This document shows positions 46,523 through 56,837 of a stretch of DNA of 64,000 nt, piece by piece (within the stretch, counting starts at the first letter, position 1; every line of letters begins with the position of its first letter). The notes below the pieces were generated by a model that saw nothing but the letters and a program-made list of their open reading frames with translations, did not search any database and was not told the DNA's origin. The translations under genes were made by a program, and so were the position numbers. Source of the DNA: an uncultured Microbacteriaceae bacterium (GTDB taxonomy: Bacteria > Actinomycetota > Actinomycetes > Actinomycetales > Microbacteriaceae); the NCBI GenBank assembly GCA_947487835.1, contig CANKXX010000003.1:372001-436000 (forward strand), in the 5' to 3' direction.

Positions 46523-47647
46523 GTGACGGATCAGCCGGAGCAGATCGAGCGGCCGGAGCAGACCGGACACACCGAGCGGCCGGAGCAGGCCGGGCCTGAC
46601 CTCGTCGCCGAGTTCCGAGGCCTGCTGACAGCGGATGCGGTGGACCCGGCCCAGCTGCAGTCGCGCGTCCGACGCGGTGGCGCCCTGGCCCGCGCCGCCG
46701 TGATCGCGCTCGCCCAGGACGGCTCTGCCCCACAGCGGCTCTCGTTCCGCGCCGCGGTGCTCGCGGCGGACGCCTGCGCGGACGACTCCCACCTCCGCCG
46801 CGCGCTGGACGCAGCCGCCGCCGATCCGGCCGCCCCCACGCTGTCCGAGGTGCTCGCGGCCGTCGACGACACCGCTCGCCCGGGCGGCCCCGCCGCCACC
46901 CTCCTCGACGACGCCGCCGTGACCGCCGACCTGCTGACCGCGGGCATCGCCGCCCGTCCGGAGGACGGCCGCATCGCCGCCGCCGTGCTCGAGTCCCTCG
47001 GCGACAGCAGCGGATTCACGCTTGTCGTACGGCCCGTGCGCTCGCGCGAGAACGCGGTCAAGGTGCTGCGCAACGGCATGGCCCTGCTCGCGCGTGCGAC
47101 CGACGACCGCGTGGTGCACGCGCTCGAGCAGGTGCTCCTTGCGCGCGTCACCTCCGCCGCGAGCCCCATGAACGACGAGATCCTGCGGGCCGTGCTCGCG
47201 AGCCCGAGCGGACGCGGCCCGGACCTGGTCGCCGACCTCGCGCGCGCCGGCGTGCCCGGCATCCGCCGGCAGGCGCAGTCCGCGCTCGGCATGGAGGTCG
47301 AGCCGGCGAGCGACGACGCGGGCGAGACGGCCATGGTGATGGTCGCGATCTCCGAGCGCAACCGGCCCTCCGAGCCGGACCCGGCCCCGGCCGCGGCTGC
47401 CGTCCCGGCTCGGGCGTCGGCGCAGGCGCCCACCCCAGCTGCGGACCCCGTCCCCACTACGACGGTCGCCGCCGCAGTCGCCCCGGTCGCTCCGGCCGCT
47501 GTGATGCGCGCCCCCGACCTCGAGCCGGGGGCTCTTCCGTCGCCCCGGCCGTTCCGGCCGCCGGGTGCGGATGCGGAGGCCGCGGGCCCCGAGCCGGCGC
47601 GGAAGCGGTCCTGGTTCGCCCGCCTGTTCGGCCTCGGCCGGCGGTAG
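46523..47647 (+). CDS. hypothetical alpha-helical protein with proline/alanine-rich linker and basic amphipathic C-terminus
   Basis: GTG start with GGAG RBS; C-terminus RKRSWFARLFGLGRR. Confidence 0.7.
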   Translation: MTDQPEQIERPEQTGHTERPEQAGPDLVAEFRGLLTADAVDPAQLQSRVRRGGALARAAVIALAQDGSAPQRLSFRAAVLAADACADDSHLRRALDAAAADPAAPTLSEVLAAVDDTARPGGPAATLLDDAAVTADLLTAGIAARPEDGRIAAAVLESLGDSSGFTLVVRPVRSRENAVKVLRNGMALLARATDDRVVHALEQVLLARVTSAASPMNDEILRAVLASPSGRGPDLVADLARAGVPGIRRQAQSALGMEVEPASDDAGETAMVMVAISERNRPSEPDPAPAAAAVPARASAQAPTPAADPVPTTTVAAAVAPVAPAAVMRAPDLEPGALPSPRPFRPPGADAEAAGPEPARKRSWFARLFGLGRR

Positions 47648-47682
47648 TCGCCGCGGCGAGCGCGTAAGCGACGGGCGGTCCG

Positions 47683-48621
47683 ATGCGGGCGCGGACGCGG
47701 GCGGTGACCATCGCGGTCCTCGCGGCCGCACTGGCGCTCACGGGATGCGTCTCGCCCGGCGCCGGAGCAGGGCCGGGCTCCGGTGAGTCGCCGGCCCCCG
47801 CCGCCTCGGCGCTTCCGGACGGCATCAGCGTCTCCGTGCAGCAGAGCCGGAGCGACGTCGCTCAGCGGCGGCTGAAGGTGTCCGTCACGAACGACGGCGG
47901 GGAGCCGCTCACAATCACGGGCGTCCGCTTCTCCGCACCCCAGTTCGCGGAGCCCGCGGTGTGGCCGAAGGACAGCACGACCGTGCGTCCCGGCACGACC
48001 GTCGACCTCCCCGTGGCCCTGGCCGCCCCCGACTGCTCCGCGGACGGACCACCGACCGTCACCCTGCGCTTCCGTGACACCGGCATCGGCACCGGCACCG
48101 GCACTGACCCGGGCGCACCGGAGCGTGAGGCCACCGTCACCCCGGACGACCCCTTCGAGCGGCTGCCCGCGCTCCGGGCGGAGGACTGCCTCGCCGAGGC
48201 CGTGTCCGCCGTGGCCGCGATCACCGTGCCCGGCCCGGTGCGGATCACCGCCGCCGGCGGGGCGTCGGTCGCCACCCTCGACATCGTCGTCATGCCCACG
48301 GGCGCCGAGGGCACCTTCCGCATCGACTCCGTCACGGGCACGACGCTGCTCGCCCCGGTGGACCCGGCCACGGGCGAGCGGCGCGATGAGGTCGAGATCG
48401 GGGCGACCATCGACGCCGCCGCAGCACCGACGACCCTGCCGCTGTCCTTCGTACCGAACCGCTGCGACGCGCACGCCATCGCCGAGGACAAGCGCGGAAC
48501 CATCCTGCCGCTGCACGTCACCGGACCGGGCGGCGTCCCCGGCATCGTCCCGGTCCCCGTGGACGACGCCACCCGCTCGGCGCTGTACGCGTTCGTCGCG
48601 GAGGCGTGCGGCCTCTCCTGA
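47683..48621 (+). CDS. hypothetical lipoprotein
   Basis: Signal peptide with lipobox LALTGCVS; Ig-like/beta-rich remainder. Confidence 0.72.
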   Translation: MRARTRAVTIAVLAAALALTGCVSPGAGAGPGSGESPAPAASALPDGISVSVQQSRSDVAQRRLKVSVTNDGGEPLTITGVRFSAPQFAEPAVWPKDSTTVRPGTTVDLPVALAAPDCSADGPPTVTLRFRDTGIGTGTGTDPGAPEREATVTPDDPFERLPALRAEDCLAEAVSAVAAITVPGPVRITAAGGASVATLDIVVMPTGAEGTFRIDSVTGTTLLAPVDPATGERRDEVEIGATIDAAAAPTTLPLSFVPNRCDAHAIAEDKRGTILPLHVTGPGGVPGIVPVPVDDATRSALYAFVAEACGLS

Positions 48622-48699
48622 CCGAGCACGCCGCACAGCCCGCTATTCAGGACCAGCCCGCGCAGCCCGGGCAGCCCGGGCAGCCCGAGGACGGAGGCC

Positions 48700-49146
48700 C
48701 TACAGCCCGCGCGCCTTCCCCTCGGCGATGTAGGCCAGGCGCTGCAGGGTCTCCGTGTTGCGGTAGCGGATTCCGGCGGTGCGGATCGGGCGGGGCACGA
48801 TCGTGGCCGGGCCGACGATCGCGTCCTCCTCGATGCGCACGAGGGAGCCGCCGTTCCGCGGCTCGACCTCGAGCACGACCCTCGCCTCGCCCATGATCGG
48901 CCAGCCGCGGGCCTTGAACACGGCCCGCCGCGGCGGATCCCACTCGACGATGCTCGTCGTGTCGTCGATGACGGCCGGCCAGACGCCGAACGAGTGATGG
49001 ATGCGGGCCCCCTCGCCCGGCCAGGACTCCTCGACCGAGCGGATGCGCGACGCCCCGACCACCCAGGACGGATACAGCCAGCCGTCGGCGAGCACGTCGA
49101 AGACGTCCTCGGGAGCGCAGTCGAGGTGTCGGAAGTTCACAGCCAT
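48700..49146 (-). CDS. SRPBCC family protein
   Basis: APEDVFDVLADGWLYPSWVVGASRIRSVEE typical START/SRPBCC N-terminus. Confidence 0.82.
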   Translation of the reverse strand: MAVNFRHLDCAPEDVFDVLADGWLYPSWVVGASRIRSVEESWPGEGARIHHSFGVWPAVIDDTTSIVEWDPPRRAVFKARGWPIMGEARVVLEVEPRNGGSLVRIEEDAIVGPATIVPRPIRTAGIRYRNTETLQRLAYIAEGKARGL

Positions 49147-49305
49147 ACGACCATCCTTCCCGCCCGCGCGAGCCTTTCCTAGCCGACGCGCCCCGCCACG
49201 CCCCCGCCACGCCCGAGCGGCGCGGCCGCGGGGGGTGCGAAACGGGCCGGCTCCTCGATCCGGAAAGGAGCGGAAGCAGACCCGTCCCGCGGGCCAGCAT
49301 CGCGG

Positions 49306-49689
49306 TCAGGGCTCGATGACGAGCTCGGCGATCAGGTCGTCCTCCACGCGGAAGCGGAAGTGCAGGTCGACGACGCCGCCCGGGAAGTCCCCCTCCAGCC
49401 GGGCCAGGACCACCCACCGGCCGCCACCCGGGTCGGCCTGCCCGAGGAACGTCGTCGTGTAGCTGTACTGGCCCGCCGCCTTCGTGAGCCAGCGGCGGAT
49501 GGCATCGCCGCCCAGGTACTCCGTGTTCTCGTCGAAGACCCGAGCACCGGGAGCGAACGCGTCCGCGATCGCCTCCCGGCCCGTGGTGTCCTCCTGGGCG
49601 TCGAGATAGCGCCGGACGGCCGGAGGAAGGGCGTCGGGGCGGTAGGGGCCGAACGTGCTGTCTGTCGATGCGTCTCTGAGGTTCGTCAT
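49306..49689 (-). CDS. nuclear transport factor 2 / SnoaL-like protein
   Basis: YLDAQEDTTGREAIADAFAPGARVFDENTEYLGGDAIRRWLTKA. Confidence 0.8.
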   Translation of the reverse strand: MTNLRDASTDSTFGPYRPDALPPAVRRYLDAQEDTTGREAIADAFAPGARVFDENTEYLGGDAIRRWLTKAAGQYSYTTTFLGQADPGGGRWVVLARLEGDFPGGVVDLHFRFRVEDDLIAELVIEP

Positions 49690-49746
49690 GACCCGAGCGT
49701 GCGGCTTCCCCTGAGGGGAAGGTCAAGCGGCACCTCGCGGACGGGA

Positions 49747-50556
49747 TCAGCGGGAGACGCGGAAGATCGGCCAGCCGATCTCGGTCACGCTGTGGGCATC
49801 GATCGCCGGGAAGCCCTCGAGGTAGGTCTCGCGCACCGGCCCCCGGACGCTGAGCTCGTGCCGGGCGACGTACTCGCCGAGCGCCGCGTAGACGCGGGGC
49901 ACGGTCTCGTCGGGACCGGAGTGCGTGGCCACCGCGAGTTCGACGGCGGGCAGCACGAGGATGCGCGAGCGGCCGGTCGCCCACCCCGCCGGGAACCCGT
50001 CCTCGACGGTCAGGTACAGGATCGCCTCGCCGTGCTCCTCCTCGAACAGCTCGGCGGACCACACGCCCCCGTACCGCCCGGTCGTGGACGGTGCAGCCGT
50101 TTCCGCGATGGCGGTGAGCTCGGCGACCGCCGCCCGGAACCAGGTGCCGAGGTTCCGCAGGGCGATCGAGTCGCGGATGGCGACGACCCGGGTCTCCGGG
50201 ACGCTGCGGTGCACGATCTCGATCGCCGGGCTCGGCTCCTCGAGCATGCCGCGCAGGCTTTGCACCGCCGCCCGCGTCTCGTCGAGCTTCCGCTCCATCA
50301 GCTCGAGGTGCTCGGTGAGCAGCGCGGACCGGTCGTCGATGGTGGGCGCGCTCAGCACGGCGCGGATCGCGTCGACGGGCACCTCGAGGAGCCGCAGCGT
50401 CCGGATGACCTGCGCGTCCGCCATCTGCTCCGGCGCGTACAGCCGGTAGCCGTTCCGGGCGTCCACGGATCGCGGGGCGAGCAGGCCGATCCGGTGGTAG
50501 AACCGCAGCGCCTTCGCGCTCAGGCGCACCGCTCGGGAGAAGTCGCCGATCGTCAT
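49747..50556 (-). CDS. MerR family transcriptional regulator with effector-binding domain
   Basis: MTIGDFSRAVRLSAKALRFYHRIGLLAPRSVDARNGYRLY. Confidence 0.9.
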   Translation of the reverse strand: MTIGDFSRAVRLSAKALRFYHRIGLLAPRSVDARNGYRLYAPEQMADAQVIRTLRLLEVPVDAIRAVLSAPTIDDRSALLTEHLELMERKLDETRAAVQSLRGMLEEPSPAIEIVHRSVPETRVVAIRDSIALRNLGTWFRAAVAELTAIAETAAPSTTGRYGGVWSAELFEEEHGEAILYLTVEDGFPAGWATGRSRILVLPAVELAVATHSGPDETVPRVYAALGEYVARHELSVRGPVRETYLEGFPAIDAHSVTEIGWPIFRVSR

Positions 50557-50596
50557 GCGCGCGTCCACACGCCGATTATGCAGGCGATCCGCTCCG

Positions 50597-51424
50597 CTAC
50601 GGCGAGAGCAGGGGCTCGAGGTTCTCCACCCACACGTCGTAGCCGACCTTGACGATCAGCGCGGCGACCACGACGAGGAAGGCGACGCGGATGAACCGGT
50701 TGCCCCGGGCGACGGCGGTGCGGGACCCGAGCCAGCCCCCGACCATGTTCGCGACGCCCATGGCGAGGCCCAGCACCCACAGTACGTGCCCCTGCGGGAT
50801 GAAGAACAGCAGCGCCCCCGCGTTGGTGGCGACGTTCACGATCTTGGCCTTCGCGCTCGCCTGCAGGAAGTCGTAGCCGAGGGCGGTGATGAGCGTCATG
50901 ATCAGGAACGTGCCGGTTCCGGGGCCGATGAGGCCGTCGTAGAACCCGATGGCGATGCCGAGCAGCCCGGCGATGACGTGGTGGCGGCCGCTCCCCTCGT
51001 GCCGGAGGGCGACGACGCTGCCGAGGGCCGGGCGGGCGACGGTGACGACGGCGACCACCACGAGGGCGATCACGATGACCGGCTTGAACACGGAGGACGG
51101 CAGCAGCGCGGCAAGGTTCGCGCCGCCGTAACTGCCCAGGAACGCGATCCCCGCCATGGGGATGGCCGTGCTCAGATCGGGCTTCACCCGCCGGTACCAG
51201 GTGATCGCGCTCGTCGTGGTGCCGAAGATGGATGCGGTCTTGTTCGTCGCCAGGGCCTCGACGGGGGTGATGCCCGGCACGAGCAGCAGGGCGGGCAGCT
51301 GCAGGAGCCCGCCGCCGCCGACCACGGCGTCGATCCAGCCGGCGGCGAACGCGGCGACGAGCACGAGGGCCACCACTCCCGGGGCGATGTCGCCGAAGAG
51401 GGGGAGGAGGTCCATTCGGACCAT
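50597..51424 (-). CDS. TSUP/TauE-SafE family membrane transporter
   Basis: AAGWIDAVVGGGGLLQLPALLL and GLIGPGTGTFLI motifs; multiple TM segments. Confidence 0.88.
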   Translation of the reverse strand: MVRMDLLPLFGDIAPGVVALVLVAAFAAGWIDAVVGGGGLLQLPALLLVPGITPVEALATNKTASIFGTTTSAITWYRRVKPDLSTAIPMAGIAFLGSYGGANLAALLPSSVFKPVIVIALVVVAVVTVARPALGSVVALRHEGSGRHHVIAGLLGIAIGFYDGLIGPGTGTFLIMTLITALGYDFLQASAKAKIVNVATNAGALLFFIPQGHVLWVLGLAMGVANMVGGWLGSRTAVARGNRFIRVAFLVVVAALIVKVGYDVWVENLEPLLSP

Positions 51425-51509
51425 TGTCCTGCCAGCCGACCGCCGCACCAAAGCGAGCCGGGCACGGGCGGGCCCGGTCCGTTCGACCCGGACCCGCCGG
51501 ATGCACGCG

Positions 51510-51540
51510 GAAGCGCCCCGGCGGAGTGCCGGGGCGCTTC
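51510..51540. terminator. Terminator hairpin downstream of catalase
   Basis: GAAGCGCCCCGGC-GGAGT-GCCGGGGCGCTTC perfect stem. Confidence 0.8.
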
Positions 51541-51560
51541 GGTGTGCGGATGCCCGCGGA

Positions 51561-52442
51561 TCAGCCCTTGTTGAACGTGTCCTTGATCGTTCCGCTCGCC
51601 TTCTCCAGGAGGTTCGGCTTCTCGGTGGTGCCGTAGAAGCGCGGGTCCGGATGCGTGGGGGGCGGCATGGGGACGGACGTGTCCGGCCCGTCCCTGTAGC
51701 TGAACTCGCCCTTGCCGTCGGGCGTGGGGCCCTTGGCCCAGGAGCCCTCGGCGGCGAGCTTGCCGTCGGAGAAGTTCAGGTACTCGTAGTCCACCTTCGT
51801 GTTCTCCTTGTGCTGCGGGAAGTTGCTCGGCACCGGCAGCTCCTCGAGCTTCTCCTCCTGCAGCTCGCGGGCCGCCGCGATCCACTGGTTCTGGTGCATC
51901 GTGTCGCGCGCGATGAGGAACGACAGGAGGTCCCGGACGCCCTTGTCGTCGGTCATGTGGTAGAGCCGCGCGGCCTGGAGCCGGCCCTGCATCTCGCCGT
52001 TCGCATTGGCCGTGAAGTCGGCGAGCATGTTGCCGCTCGCGGTGATGTAGCTGCCCTGCCAGGGGTTGCCGTTGCTGTCGACCGCGCGGGCGCCCGCTCC
52101 GGCGACGATGGCGTGCTGCACGTCCATGCCGCCGACCACGGCCGCGACGGCGGGGTCGTTCTGCAGGCCGTCGCTGGTGATGCCGACGGGGGCCTTCTCG
52201 AGCAGCTGGGCGATCATGATCGCGAGCATCTCGACGTGGCCCATCTCCTCCGCGGCGATGCCGTAGAGGAGGTCGCGGTACTTGCCGGGAATGTGGCTGT
52301 TCCAGGCCTGGAAGCCGTACTGCATCGCGATGGTGATCTCACCGTACTGACCGCCGAGCACCTCCTGCAGCTTGCGCGCGTAGATCGCGTCGGGCTTGTC
52401 CGGCACCGCCTTGAACTGGAGCTCCTGCTTGTGGAAAAACAC
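51561..52442 (-). CDS. manganese catalase family protein
   Basis: MFFHKQELQFKAVPDKPDAIYARKLQEVLGGQYGEITIAMQYGFQAWN, AAEEMGHVEMLA. Confidence 0.93.
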   Translation of the reverse strand: MFFHKQELQFKAVPDKPDAIYARKLQEVLGGQYGEITIAMQYGFQAWNSHIPGKYRDLLYGIAAEEMGHVEMLAIMIAQLLEKAPVGITSDGLQNDPAVAAVVGGMDVQHAIVAGAGARAVDSNGNPWQGSYITASGNMLADFTANANGEMQGRLQAARLYHMTDDKGVRDLLSFLIARDTMHQNQWIAAARELQEEKLEELPVPSNFPQHKENTKVDYEYLNFSDGKLAAEGSWAKGPTPDGKGEFSYRDGPDTSVPMPPPTHPDPRFYGTTEKPNLLEKASGTIKDTFNKG

Positions 52443-52565
52443 TCACTACCTCCGGGGGAAGGGTTCCACGCACATCAGCCCCGCATGGTCCGGGGGCCGG
52501 CATGGAACGCGTTTGGGGCAGACGCTACGCCGCCCGATGTTCCTCTGCCGAGGGATTCCTCCTGT

Positions 52566-54026
52566 TCACACAGGCTTCAGGTCGGGGGTATCCTTCCGCC
52601 CGAATTCGTGCTTGAGTGCGCTCGCCGCGGCGTGCCAGCCCGCCGATCCGTGCACTCCCGGGCCGGGCGGGGTGGACGCCGAGCAGAGGTAGACGCCCTT
52701 CATCGGGGTGCGCCAGGGGTCGGGGCTGAGCACGGGTCTGCGGACCAGTTGCAGCAGGCTCGCGGTGCCGGAGGCGATGTCCCCGCCGATGTAGTTCGCG
52801 TTCTCCTCCTCCTCCTGCACGGCGGTGCGGCTCGAGGAGGCGATGATCAGGTCGCGGAAGCCGGGGGCGAACCGCTCGATCTGACGGATGATGGTCTCGG
52901 TCTGGTCGACCGTCGAGTGATGCGGCACGTGCGTGTACGTCCAGAGGACGTGGTGGCCGTCCGGCGCCCGACCCGGATCGAACACCGACGGCTGCGACAC
53001 GAGCACATAGGGCCGGTCGCTGTGCCTGCCCTGCGTGAGGTCCGCCTCCGCGGCGGCGATCTCCGCCCGGGTTCCGCCGACGTGCACGGTGCCCGCCCGG
53101 CGCACCTCCGGGTTCGTCCAGGGCACGGGCCCGGACAGCGCGAAGTCGACCTTCGCGGCACCGTTGCCGTACGTGAACTGGCGCATGGCCCGTGCGTAGC
53201 GGGACGGCACGGCGTCCCCCGCAAGGCGCAGCAGGGCGCGTGGCGTCACGTCGAGGATCACGGCTCGCGCCGGCGGCAGCTCGGCGAGCGAGGTGACCTC
53301 GGCGTTGGTCTCGATCTCGCCGCCGTGCGCGAGGAGGTCCTCCTCCATCGCGCCGATGATGGCCTGGCTGCCCCCGATGGGGATGGGCCAGCCCCGACCG
53401 TGAGCGTACGCGCCGAGCATGAGCGCCGCCGCCGCCGTCGACACGCTGGGCATGGGGCGGATCGCGTGCGCTGCGACGCCGGTGAGCATGGCGGGCGCCG
53501 CGTCCTCGCTCCAGCGCACGTTCCAGGCCGGCGACCCCTGCTCGAGCGCGCGAAGACCGAAGCGGGCGAACGTCAGCAGGTGCGGCGGGGGCTGCAGCAT
53601 GCTCGAGCCGGTGAAGTGGGCCACCTTGTCCGCGTTGCGGGACAGCGGGCCCATCAGGTTCCGCCAGGCGTCGCCGTCCGCGCCGAGGGACGCGGCCGTC
53701 CGGTCGATGTCGAGGTAGGCGATGCCCGCGCGACCGCCGTCGAGGGGGTGGGCGTATGAGATGTCGGGGAGCACGAACGGGATCCGGTCGGCCAGCTGGA
53801 AGCGGCGGAAGAACCCGGAGGCGTAGGCCATGGGATGGACGGCGGAGCAGACGTCGTGCAGATAGCCCGGCAGCGTGAGCTCGAGCGTCCGGGATCCGCC
53901 GCCGATCGTGGCCGCCCGCTCGTACACGCGCACCGACAGTCCCGCCCGTGCCATGGTCACCGCGGCGGCCATGCCGTTCGGCCCCGATCCCACGACGACG
54001 ACGTCCAGTTCTGAGCTGCCCGCCAT
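52566..54026 (-). CDS. FAD-dependent oxidoreductase, phytoene-desaturase-like (CrtI-like)
   Basis: LDVVVVGSGPNGMAAAVTMARAGLSVRVYER; GIHGS-like C-terminal CSASTPPGPGVHGSAGWHAA. Confidence 0.88.
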   Translation of the reverse strand: MAGSSELDVVVVGSGPNGMAAAVTMARAGLSVRVYERAATIGGGSRTLELTLPGYLHDVCSAVHPMAYASGFFRRFQLADRIPFVLPDISYAHPLDGGRAGIAYLDIDRTAASLGADGDAWRNLMGPLSRNADKVAHFTGSSMLQPPPHLLTFARFGLRALEQGSPAWNVRWSEDAAPAMLTGVAAHAIRPMPSVSTAAAALMLGAYAHGRGWPIPIGGSQAIIGAMEEDLLAHGGEIETNAEVTSLAELPPARAVILDVTPRALLRLAGDAVPSRYARAMRQFTYGNGAAKVDFALSGPVPWTNPEVRRAGTVHVGGTRAEIAAAEADLTQGRHSDRPYVLVSQPSVFDPGRAPDGHHVLWTYTHVPHHSTVDQTETIIRQIERFAPGFRDLIIASSSRTAVQEEEENANYIGGDIASGTASLLQLVRRPVLSPDPWRTPMKGVYLCSASTPPGPGVHGSAGWHAAASALKHEFGRKDTPDLKPV

Positions 54027-54140
54027 GCGCCCTCCCCATCTCCTCCTCCATATAACCCCCTGGCAGGCCCTCCGGGGCCGGACTAGCGTGAAGAAGCGGC
54101 AGCCTCACGGATGCCCGCCAGTAATGACGAAGGGAAGCGC

Positions 54141-54359
54141 ATGGAGCAGCACGACGACGACAGGGCCGAGACCGATCTCGGCTTCACCGCGGCGGAGGCG
54201 CACCGGGCCGCGCACGCGACCGAGCCGCGCATGGGCGGCGACGGCAGTGACGATCCCGAGACCGTGGCGGACGCCGTCGTGGACCCGAGCGGCGACGATG
54301 ACGAGTCGTACGTCCCCTCCAAGCCGGTGCCGACGGAGGGCCAGGGCGGCCTGCCCTGA
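54141..54359 (+). CDS. small acidic hypothetical protein
   Basis: 72 aa, Asp/Glu-rich; RBS-like GGGAAG upstream. Confidence 0.5.
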   Translation: MEQHDDDRAETDLGFTAAEAHRAAHATEPRMGGDGSDDPETVADAVVDPSGDDDESYVPSKPVPTEGQGGLP

Positions 54360-54387
54360 CCTGCCTTCCCCGATCCGAGGCCTTGCG

Positions 54388-54912
54388 ATGAGCGGCAGTA
54401 CCCCGACCCCCACCGGACGACTCGAGCCGCGCACGGACGGGCTCCCCGGAGGCGACGTCGTCTTCGAGCGGTCCTTCCGGGCGCCCGCGGCCGAGATCTG
54501 GGCGGCGGTCACCCGGCCCGACCGCCTGGAACGCTGGATCGGCACCTGGCAGGGGCAGCCGAGGACGGGCCGCGTGACCTTCACCATGACGGCGGAGGAC
54601 GGCGCGGAGCCCGAGGAGGTGCGCATCGAGCGCTGCGAGGAGCCGTCGCTCCTCACCGTGAGGTTCTCGGTGGCCGACGCCTCCTGGCGGGTGTCCCTGC
54701 GGCTCGCGGAGAGCGACGGCACGACCACGCTCGGCCTTGTGCACCACCTTGGACCGGGCGACGACCTGCCGAGCCACGGCCCGGGCTGGGAGTACTACCT
54801 GGACCGCCTCGTCGCGGTCGAGACCTCGAGGGTGGACCCGGACACGGTGAGCTTCGACGACTACTACCCCGCCCAGGCCGCGTACTACGAGAAATTGGCC
54901 GCGACCCTCTGA
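54388..54912 (+). CDS. SRPBCC/AHSA1-domain protein
   Basis: VVFERSFRAPAAEIWAAVTRPDRLERWIGTWQGQ. Confidence 0.85.
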   Translation: MSGSTPTPTGRLEPRTDGLPGGDVVFERSFRAPAAEIWAAVTRPDRLERWIGTWQGQPRTGRVTFTMTAEDGAEPEEVRIERCEEPSLLTVRFSVADASWRVSLRLAESDGTTTLGLVHHLGPGDDLPSHGPGWEYYLDRLVAVETSRVDPDTVSFDDYYPAQAAYYEKLAATL

Positions 54913-54946
54913 CGCCGGGGCACCGCCAGGCCCTATTCTTCCGGTC

Positions 54947-56317
54947 ATGAGCGTGCCGACAGCGCAATCCCTGCTCTCCCTCGCCTCCGCCGTCTCGGGT
55001 TCCGTGTGGGCCAGGGGCGAGGACGGCCTCGCCGACGAGGTCGCCTGCTTCAACACCGCCGTGGTCCACGACCCGGACGTCGTCGTCGCCGCCGAGAACG
55101 CCGGAGACGTCGCGCTCGCCGTCGGGTACGCGAGCGCCCACGGCCTCCCCGTGCACGTGCAGGCGACCGGCCACGGGGCCTTCGAGCCCATCACGCGGGG
55201 CGTTCTCGTGTCCACACGCCGGATGGACGGGGTCGCCGTCGATCCGGCCGCCCGCGAGGCCCGCATCGGCGCCGGGGCGCGCTGGGGCTCGGTCATCCTC
55301 GCCGCCGCGGAGCACGGGCTCGCGCCCATCACCGGGTCCTCCCCCGGCGTCGGCGCGGTCGGCTACACGCTCGGCGGTGGCCTGGGGCCGCTCGCCCGCA
55401 CCTTCGGCTTCACGGCCGACTACGCGACCGAGTTCACCGTGGTCACCGCCGACGGCGGCCTTGTCCGCGCGTCCGCTGACGAGCATCCCGACCTCTTCGC
55501 CGCCCTGCGCGGCGGCAAGGGCGGCCTCGGCGTCGTCGTGGAGATGCGGCTGCGGCTCGTCGAGCTCGCCAGCTTCTACGGCGGCGGCCTCTTCTACGAC
55601 GCCGACGGCATCGAGCCCGCGCTTCGGGCCTGGACCGACTGGGTGGCGACCGTGCCGGACACCGTCAACTCCTCCGTCGCGCTGCTGCGGATCCCGGACA
55701 TCGACGAGGCGCCGCCGCCGCTCCGGGGCCGCACGGTGCTGCACCTCCGGTACGCCTTCGTCGGCACGCCCGAGGACGGCGAGCTGCTGCTCGCGCCGAT
55801 GCGTGACGTGGCGCCCGTGTTCCTCGACCTCGTGCGCGAGCTGCCCGCCGCGGACGTCGGTCTCGTCCACTCCGACCCGGACGCCCCCGGCCCGGGCTGG
55901 ACACGCGGCCTGATGCTGTCGAGCATCGACCAGAAGTTCGTGACCGTCCTGCTCGAGGTGCTCGGGCCGGACACGGAGGCGCCGTTCATCGCGGCGGAGA
56001 TCCGCCACCTCGGCGGCGCGACCGCCCGGCGTCCCCTCGGCCTCGACTCCGTCGGCGGGCGTGACGCCGGCTTCACCCTCGTGCTCATCGGCATCCCCGT
56101 CCCCGAGTTGTTCGCCGAGGTCCTCCCCGGCGCCGCCGACGCGATCGTCGCCCGCATCGCGCCCTGGCGCTCCCCGGCGACGAACGTGAACTTCGCCGGG
56201 CACATCACGAGCCCTCAGGAATTCGCGAGCGCGTGGCCCGAGGACGCGTTCAAGCGCCTGAGCGTCACGAGGACCGCCTACGACCCGGGCCGCGTCTTCA
56301 GCTACGGCCCGGCCTGA
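54947..56317 (+). CDS. FAD-binding (BBE-type) oxidoreductase
   Basis: VHVQATGHGAFEPI, GSSPGVGAVGYTLGGGLGPLARTFGF, C-terminal YDPGRVFSYG. Confidence 0.88.
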   Translation: MSVPTAQSLLSLASAVSGSVWARGEDGLADEVACFNTAVVHDPDVVVAAENAGDVALAVGYASAHGLPVHVQATGHGAFEPITRGVLVSTRRMDGVAVDPAAREARIGAGARWGSVILAAAEHGLAPITGSSPGVGAVGYTLGGGLGPLARTFGFTADYATEFTVVTADGGLVRASADEHPDLFAALRGGKGGLGVVVEMRLRLVELASFYGGGLFYDADGIEPALRAWTDWVATVPDTVNSSVALLRIPDIDEAPPPLRGRTVLHLRYAFVGTPEDGELLLAPMRDVAPVFLDLVRELPAADVGLVHSDPDAPGPGWTRGLMLSSIDQKFVTVLLEVLGPDTEAPFIAAEIRHLGGATARRPLGLDSVGGRDAGFTLVLIGIPVPELFAEVLPGAADAIVARIAPWRSPATNVNFAGHITSPQEFASAWPEDAFKRLSVTRTAYDPGRVFSYGPA

Positions 56318-56380
56318 CCCGCACCCGCGTCCTCCGACGAGCGTCGTCGACGGCAGTGCTGCGCCGGCCCCGCCCGCGGC

Positions 56381-56749
56381 TCAGGCCCGGTCGTGCAGGG
56401 TGATCCGGTAGCCGTCGGGGTCGGCGAAGGTGAAGGTGCGGCCGAACGGGCCGTCGTTCGGGCTCGAGACGATCCGGTGGCCGTCCGCGAGGAGTGCGTC
56501 GTGGATCTCCTGGACGTCGGTGGCGTGCAGCCAGATCGCCGCTCCTATGCCCGGCTCGGCGACGGATGCGAGATCGGTGCCGGGAACGGCGTCCCGGAGC
56601 GCGAAGGGGATCGGGGCGGTCTCGAAGACGACCGCGTGCGGTGGGCCCGCCGGCGACCGGACGAGTCCGAGGTAACGCTCGTAGAACGCGCGTGAGGCGT
56701 CGAGGTCGGTGGCCTGCAGGGAGAGGAAGTTGGGGCCGGTGACGGGCAT
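56381..56749 (-). CDS. VOC family protein (glyoxalase-like)
   Basis: FLSLQATDLDASRAFYERYLGL ... FTFADPDGYRITLHD. Confidence 0.87.
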   Translation of the reverse strand: MPVTGPNFLSLQATDLDASRAFYERYLGLVRSPAGPPHAVVFETAPIPFALRDAVPGTDLASVAEPGIGAAIWLHATDVQEIHDALLADGHRIVSSPNDGPFGRTFTFADPDGYRITLHDRA

Positions 56750-56837
56750 GAGGGGTGTCCTTGCGCGACGGCGACGCCGCGTCACCGCACGAGGCCGCGG
56801 CGTCCGTCGGGTTCCACGGTCGACACGGGTAGCGCGC

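Noticed and set aside
48650-48690. CAGCCCGGG short tandem repeat after the lipoprotein gene
   Set aside because: Only about four imperfect 9-mers; low-complexity GC sequence with no further support.
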